From assembly GCA_003565195.1 (NCBI GenBank), contig PXCX01000125.1, positions 1 to 7,187 of the forward strand: DNA of 7,187 nucleotides, read 5' to 3'. Shown here one piece after another: positions 5,423 through 7,187 of the stretch; the first letter of the stretch is position 1; every line of letters starts with the position of its first letter. The translations under genes were made by a program, and so were the position numbers. The notes under the pieces are model-generated. The model was not told where the DNA came from, did no database searches, and saw nothing but the letters and a program-made list of their open reading frames with translations. This DNA comes from PVC group bacterium. GTDB lineage: Bacteria; Verrucomicrobiota; Kiritimatiellia; CAIKKV01; PXCX01.

Positions 5423-7011
5423 TCCGCCGCCTGCCACGGGACCAATAAACGCTCGATTTCATGCGCCGGCCGCCGATGCCGTTGGCGGTCAACACGGTTT
5501 TGCTGCCTTTCGATAATCGGAACACGCAGCCGATCATGCATCACCGCATCCATGAGTTCGGCCAGGGCTGCCGGTGCCAGATCATCAAAAAGAACGCCGG
5601 CGCCGTCCATCGCTTCGGGCGTACCGCCGGTGCGTCGTGCGATCACCGGAATATCATGTGTCATGGCCTCCACCAGAGGCGCACCGTATCCTTCATGGAC
5701 GCTCGGACCGACAAACAGGTCGGCCATCCGATAATAAGCGGCGAGCACGTTATCGGCAGCGAATCCTTCAAAACAAATGGCAGGATTATCCAGTGCCGCC
5801 GCCAGCATCCAGAGCATCCCGTAATAGCGCGGACAGCTACGCGTCGATCCCACGATCAGCAAGCGGCTGCGTGGATTGACAGTGCGATGATAATGATCGA
5901 ACGCAAGCATTACGTCTTCGATTCGTTTATTCGGTGCCAGCCGGCCCACAAACAGTATATTCACGAACCGGCGGTTGTTTAACCGCCGTAACGTGGCCGG
6001 ATCCGGTGTCGTTTCCGAATACCCGGCCCGGAACAATAACGGCAGGACGCTAACCGCCGCGGGATCGGGTTGTTCGATCTCTGACGCATTAAACCGCGAA
6101 ACAGCCCAGACGGCATCCGCCGCTGCGGCGGCGGCCTGTAATTGCGCGCGGCCGTCGCGCAACCGGAGAGCAAGACGATCGTCGAAACCCTCGAAAAATG
6201 ATGCCGGCGTAATATTATGATAACGCAAAACCCGCGGATGCGGCGCCCGGATAAACGCTTGTGTCAATGGTGATCCGATGGCGTAGTGATACAGGCGTAA
6301 AGTCCCGGTCCCGGCGGCATGCGTTCCGCCGGCCGGCCGAGCAGCATCCTCGGGAAACGGTCGGCAAAGGGCCTGTCCCGCCGGCGCAATCGTCTGCGTC
6401 GGCGCCAGCAAATCACACTCAATCCCCAGCTCCGCGAGTGCGCTCTGGATCCCGAGCGCATCCTGCGACACGGCGTCACCCGGCGAAAACCCGGACAACC
6501 ACTGTTCAACTCGGGTGACCGGTAGCCGTTCCCCCATAGCCGCAGACTCGGATGGCCCCGTGACCTGCCGGTTGGTATGCCCGGTCGCCGAATCCGGCGG
6601 ACAACCGGTCTCACCCGTTTGGATTGCCGTTTGTTGCAGTCCGTGCTCGGTTTGAAACTCGAGGGCATGTGTCAGCGCGCGATTGACTGCGTTCTGGCGC
6701 CAGATATGTTGTTCCAACATGGGTCGCAATAATTGCCATAATCCTCGGCGCAACGGGTACAACAGGCGGGCGCCGAACCCATGCCGCGCCCTTGGGCGTT
6801 GTGGCACCGTCAATGCGATACTGTTGGTAGCTCGCAACAGCGCCAGGTACCGGGCATCGAACACCTCCGGCCGGCCGGCTTCCCGCAATGCCAGCACCGC
6901 TTGTACCATCTCTGAATTCAAACCGCCGATTGGGCCGGCCTTTTCAGTCGCCGTTTGCAGCCGGGATCGCAGCGCCGGTTCGATCGGATGGCCGTTGATT
7001 TGTATATTCAT
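5407..7011 (-). CDS. GT4-family glycosyltransferase with N-terminal helical extension
   Basis: This protein has 534 residues counting from the ATG at 7011. Residues 1-130 are a helical accessory segment with an Arg-rich stretch and the motif LRPMLEQHIWRQNAVNRAL (95-113), a pattern I associate with surface-polysaccharide glycosyltransferases and methyltransferases. A polar linker (about 130-165) leads to a GT-B enzyme. Its acceptor half shows FSPGDAVSQDAL, LYHYAIGSPL and RYHNITPASFFEGFD, then VWAVSRFNASEI. The nucleotide-sugar half shows NILFVGRLAPNKRIEDV (351-367) and the GT4 signature HEGYGAPLVEAM (439-450) with its Glu, then PVIARRTGGTPEAM. It probably transfers a sugar, often mannose-like, in surface glycan assembly; donor and acceptor cannot be told. 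The frame can extend to a TTG at 7023, but ATG is preferred; neither has a good ribosome site. The last 16 bases overlap the speA 3' end on the opposite strand. Confidence 0.88.
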   Translation of the reverse strand: MNIQINGHPIEPALRSRLQTATEKAGPIGGLNSEMVQAVLALREAGRPEVFDARYLALLRATNSIALTVPQRPRARHGFGARLLYPLRRGLWQLLRPMLEQHIWRQNAVNRALTHALEFQTEHGLQQTAIQTGETGCPPDSATGHTNRQVTGPSESAAMGERLPVTRVEQWLSGFSPGDAVSQDALGIQSALAELGIECDLLAPTQTIAPAGQALCRPFPEDAARPAGGTHAAGTGTLRLYHYAIGSPLTQAFIRAPHPRVLRYHNITPASFFEGFDDRLALRLRDGRAQLQAAAAAADAVWAVSRFNASEIEQPDPAAVSVLPLLFRAGYSETTPDPATLRRLNNRRFVNILFVGRLAPNKRIEDVMLAFDHYHRTVNPRSRLLIVGSTRSCPRYYGMLWMLAAALDNPAICFEGFAADNVLAAYYRMADLFVGPSVHEGYGAPLVEAMTHDIPVIARRTGGTPEAMDGAGVLFDDLAPAALAELMDAVMHDRLRVPIIERQQNRVDRQRHRRPAHEIERLLVPWQAADQRSK

Positions 7012-7026
7012 GGATTTAACCAAGCT

Positions 7027-7187
7027 TCAAGAATTATGGTCGGCGTCACCGTAATCGGACGCCAACATCTCGGTATATGCTTTCGCCAAACCGGCTTTAA
7101 ATGCATCGTAGTTATAGACTTTACGAATCCTGTCTTGCCCGGCAAGACCTAATCGGCGGCGGCGCGCCGGATCGTCCGCCAACGACA
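7027..7187 (-). CDS. Glycosyltransferase, C-terminal fragment (runs off right edge)
   Basis: A minus-strand frame enters from the right edge with two bases of a split codon and gives 52 residues to a TGA at 7029-7027. The text LADDPARRRRLGLAGQ, then YNYDAFKAGLAKAYTEML, is the characteristic end of GT4-type glycosyltransferases: a helix of DP-RRRLG-AG followed by an aromatic-rich final helix. No catalytic residue lies in the window, so substrate cannot be inferred. It ends 15 bp before the ATG of the next glycosyltransferase on the same strand (3 bp before its alternative TTG), so the two are likely co-transcribed. Confidence 0.72.
   Translation of the reverse strand, partial: SLADDPARRRRLGLAGQDRIRKVYNYDAFKAGLAKAYTEMLASDYGDADHNS

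Noticed and set aside
5470..5488. Hairpin CCGCCGA/TTGGCGG as an intrinsic terminator for speA
   Set aside because: The stem is good but is followed by TCAACACGG rather than a U-run, and it lies within the coding sequence of the opposing glycosyltransferase.
6264..6668. 134-codon minus-strand frame inside the glycosyltransferase
   Set aside because: It is an alternative frame of the same strand, Arg-rich and without motifs, whereas the main frame carries clear GT4 signatures across the region.

Overview
This is an ordinary bacterial chromosomal segment of moderately high GC. It holds two cytosolic housekeeping enzymes, a small conserved protein of unknown function, the start of a secreted formylglycine-generating-enzyme-like (SUMF1/FGE) protein, and part of a glycosyltransferase cluster. 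The secreted protein joins a signal peptide, a short beta-rich 'LKDGR' segment, a charged helical region and an FGE-type domain. That architecture suggests the PVC group (Verrucomicrobiota, Kiritimatiellota or Lentisphaerota). This is an inference from style, since no 16S or marker phylogeny is possible here. I see no mobile element, CRISPR array, tRNA, rRNA or phage gene.

Layout. Positions 1-1216 (minus) are the N-terminal 405 codons of the FGE-domain protein, which runs off the left edge. It has its own strong sigma70-like promoter placed so close to the ATG that the transcript may be leaderless. Positions 1268-1711 (minus) are a YraN/UPF0102 protein whose GTG start overlaps the stop codon of guaB (1708-3204, minus, IMP dehydrogenase). 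Positions 3205-3508 are a 304-bp divergent intergenic region with a guaB promoter, two candidate speA promoters, an A-tract tandem repeat and short leader ORFs. Positions 3509-5422 (plus) are speA, biosynthetic arginine decarboxylase. It meets a GT4 glycosyltransferase (5407-7011, minus) tail to tail, with a 16-bp overlap of coding sequence. The C-terminal end of a second glycosyltransferase (7027-7187, minus) enters from the right edge, 15 bp upstream of the first.

How the genes relate. guaB and yraN look translationally coupled. guaB makes XMP on the route to GMP, and speA makes agmatine from arginine, the first step of one putrescine/spermidine route. The two are divergently transcribed, and the guaB -10 and one candidate speA -10 occupy the same TTATAA bases, so initiation in the two directions may be mutually exclusive. 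The two glycosyltransferases probably belong to a cell-surface polysaccharide or glycan cluster extending to the right. I found no clearly novel multi-gene system. The most notable points are regulatory: the possible leaderless start and the in-frame slippery heptamer of the FGE gene, and the overlapping guaB/speA promoters.
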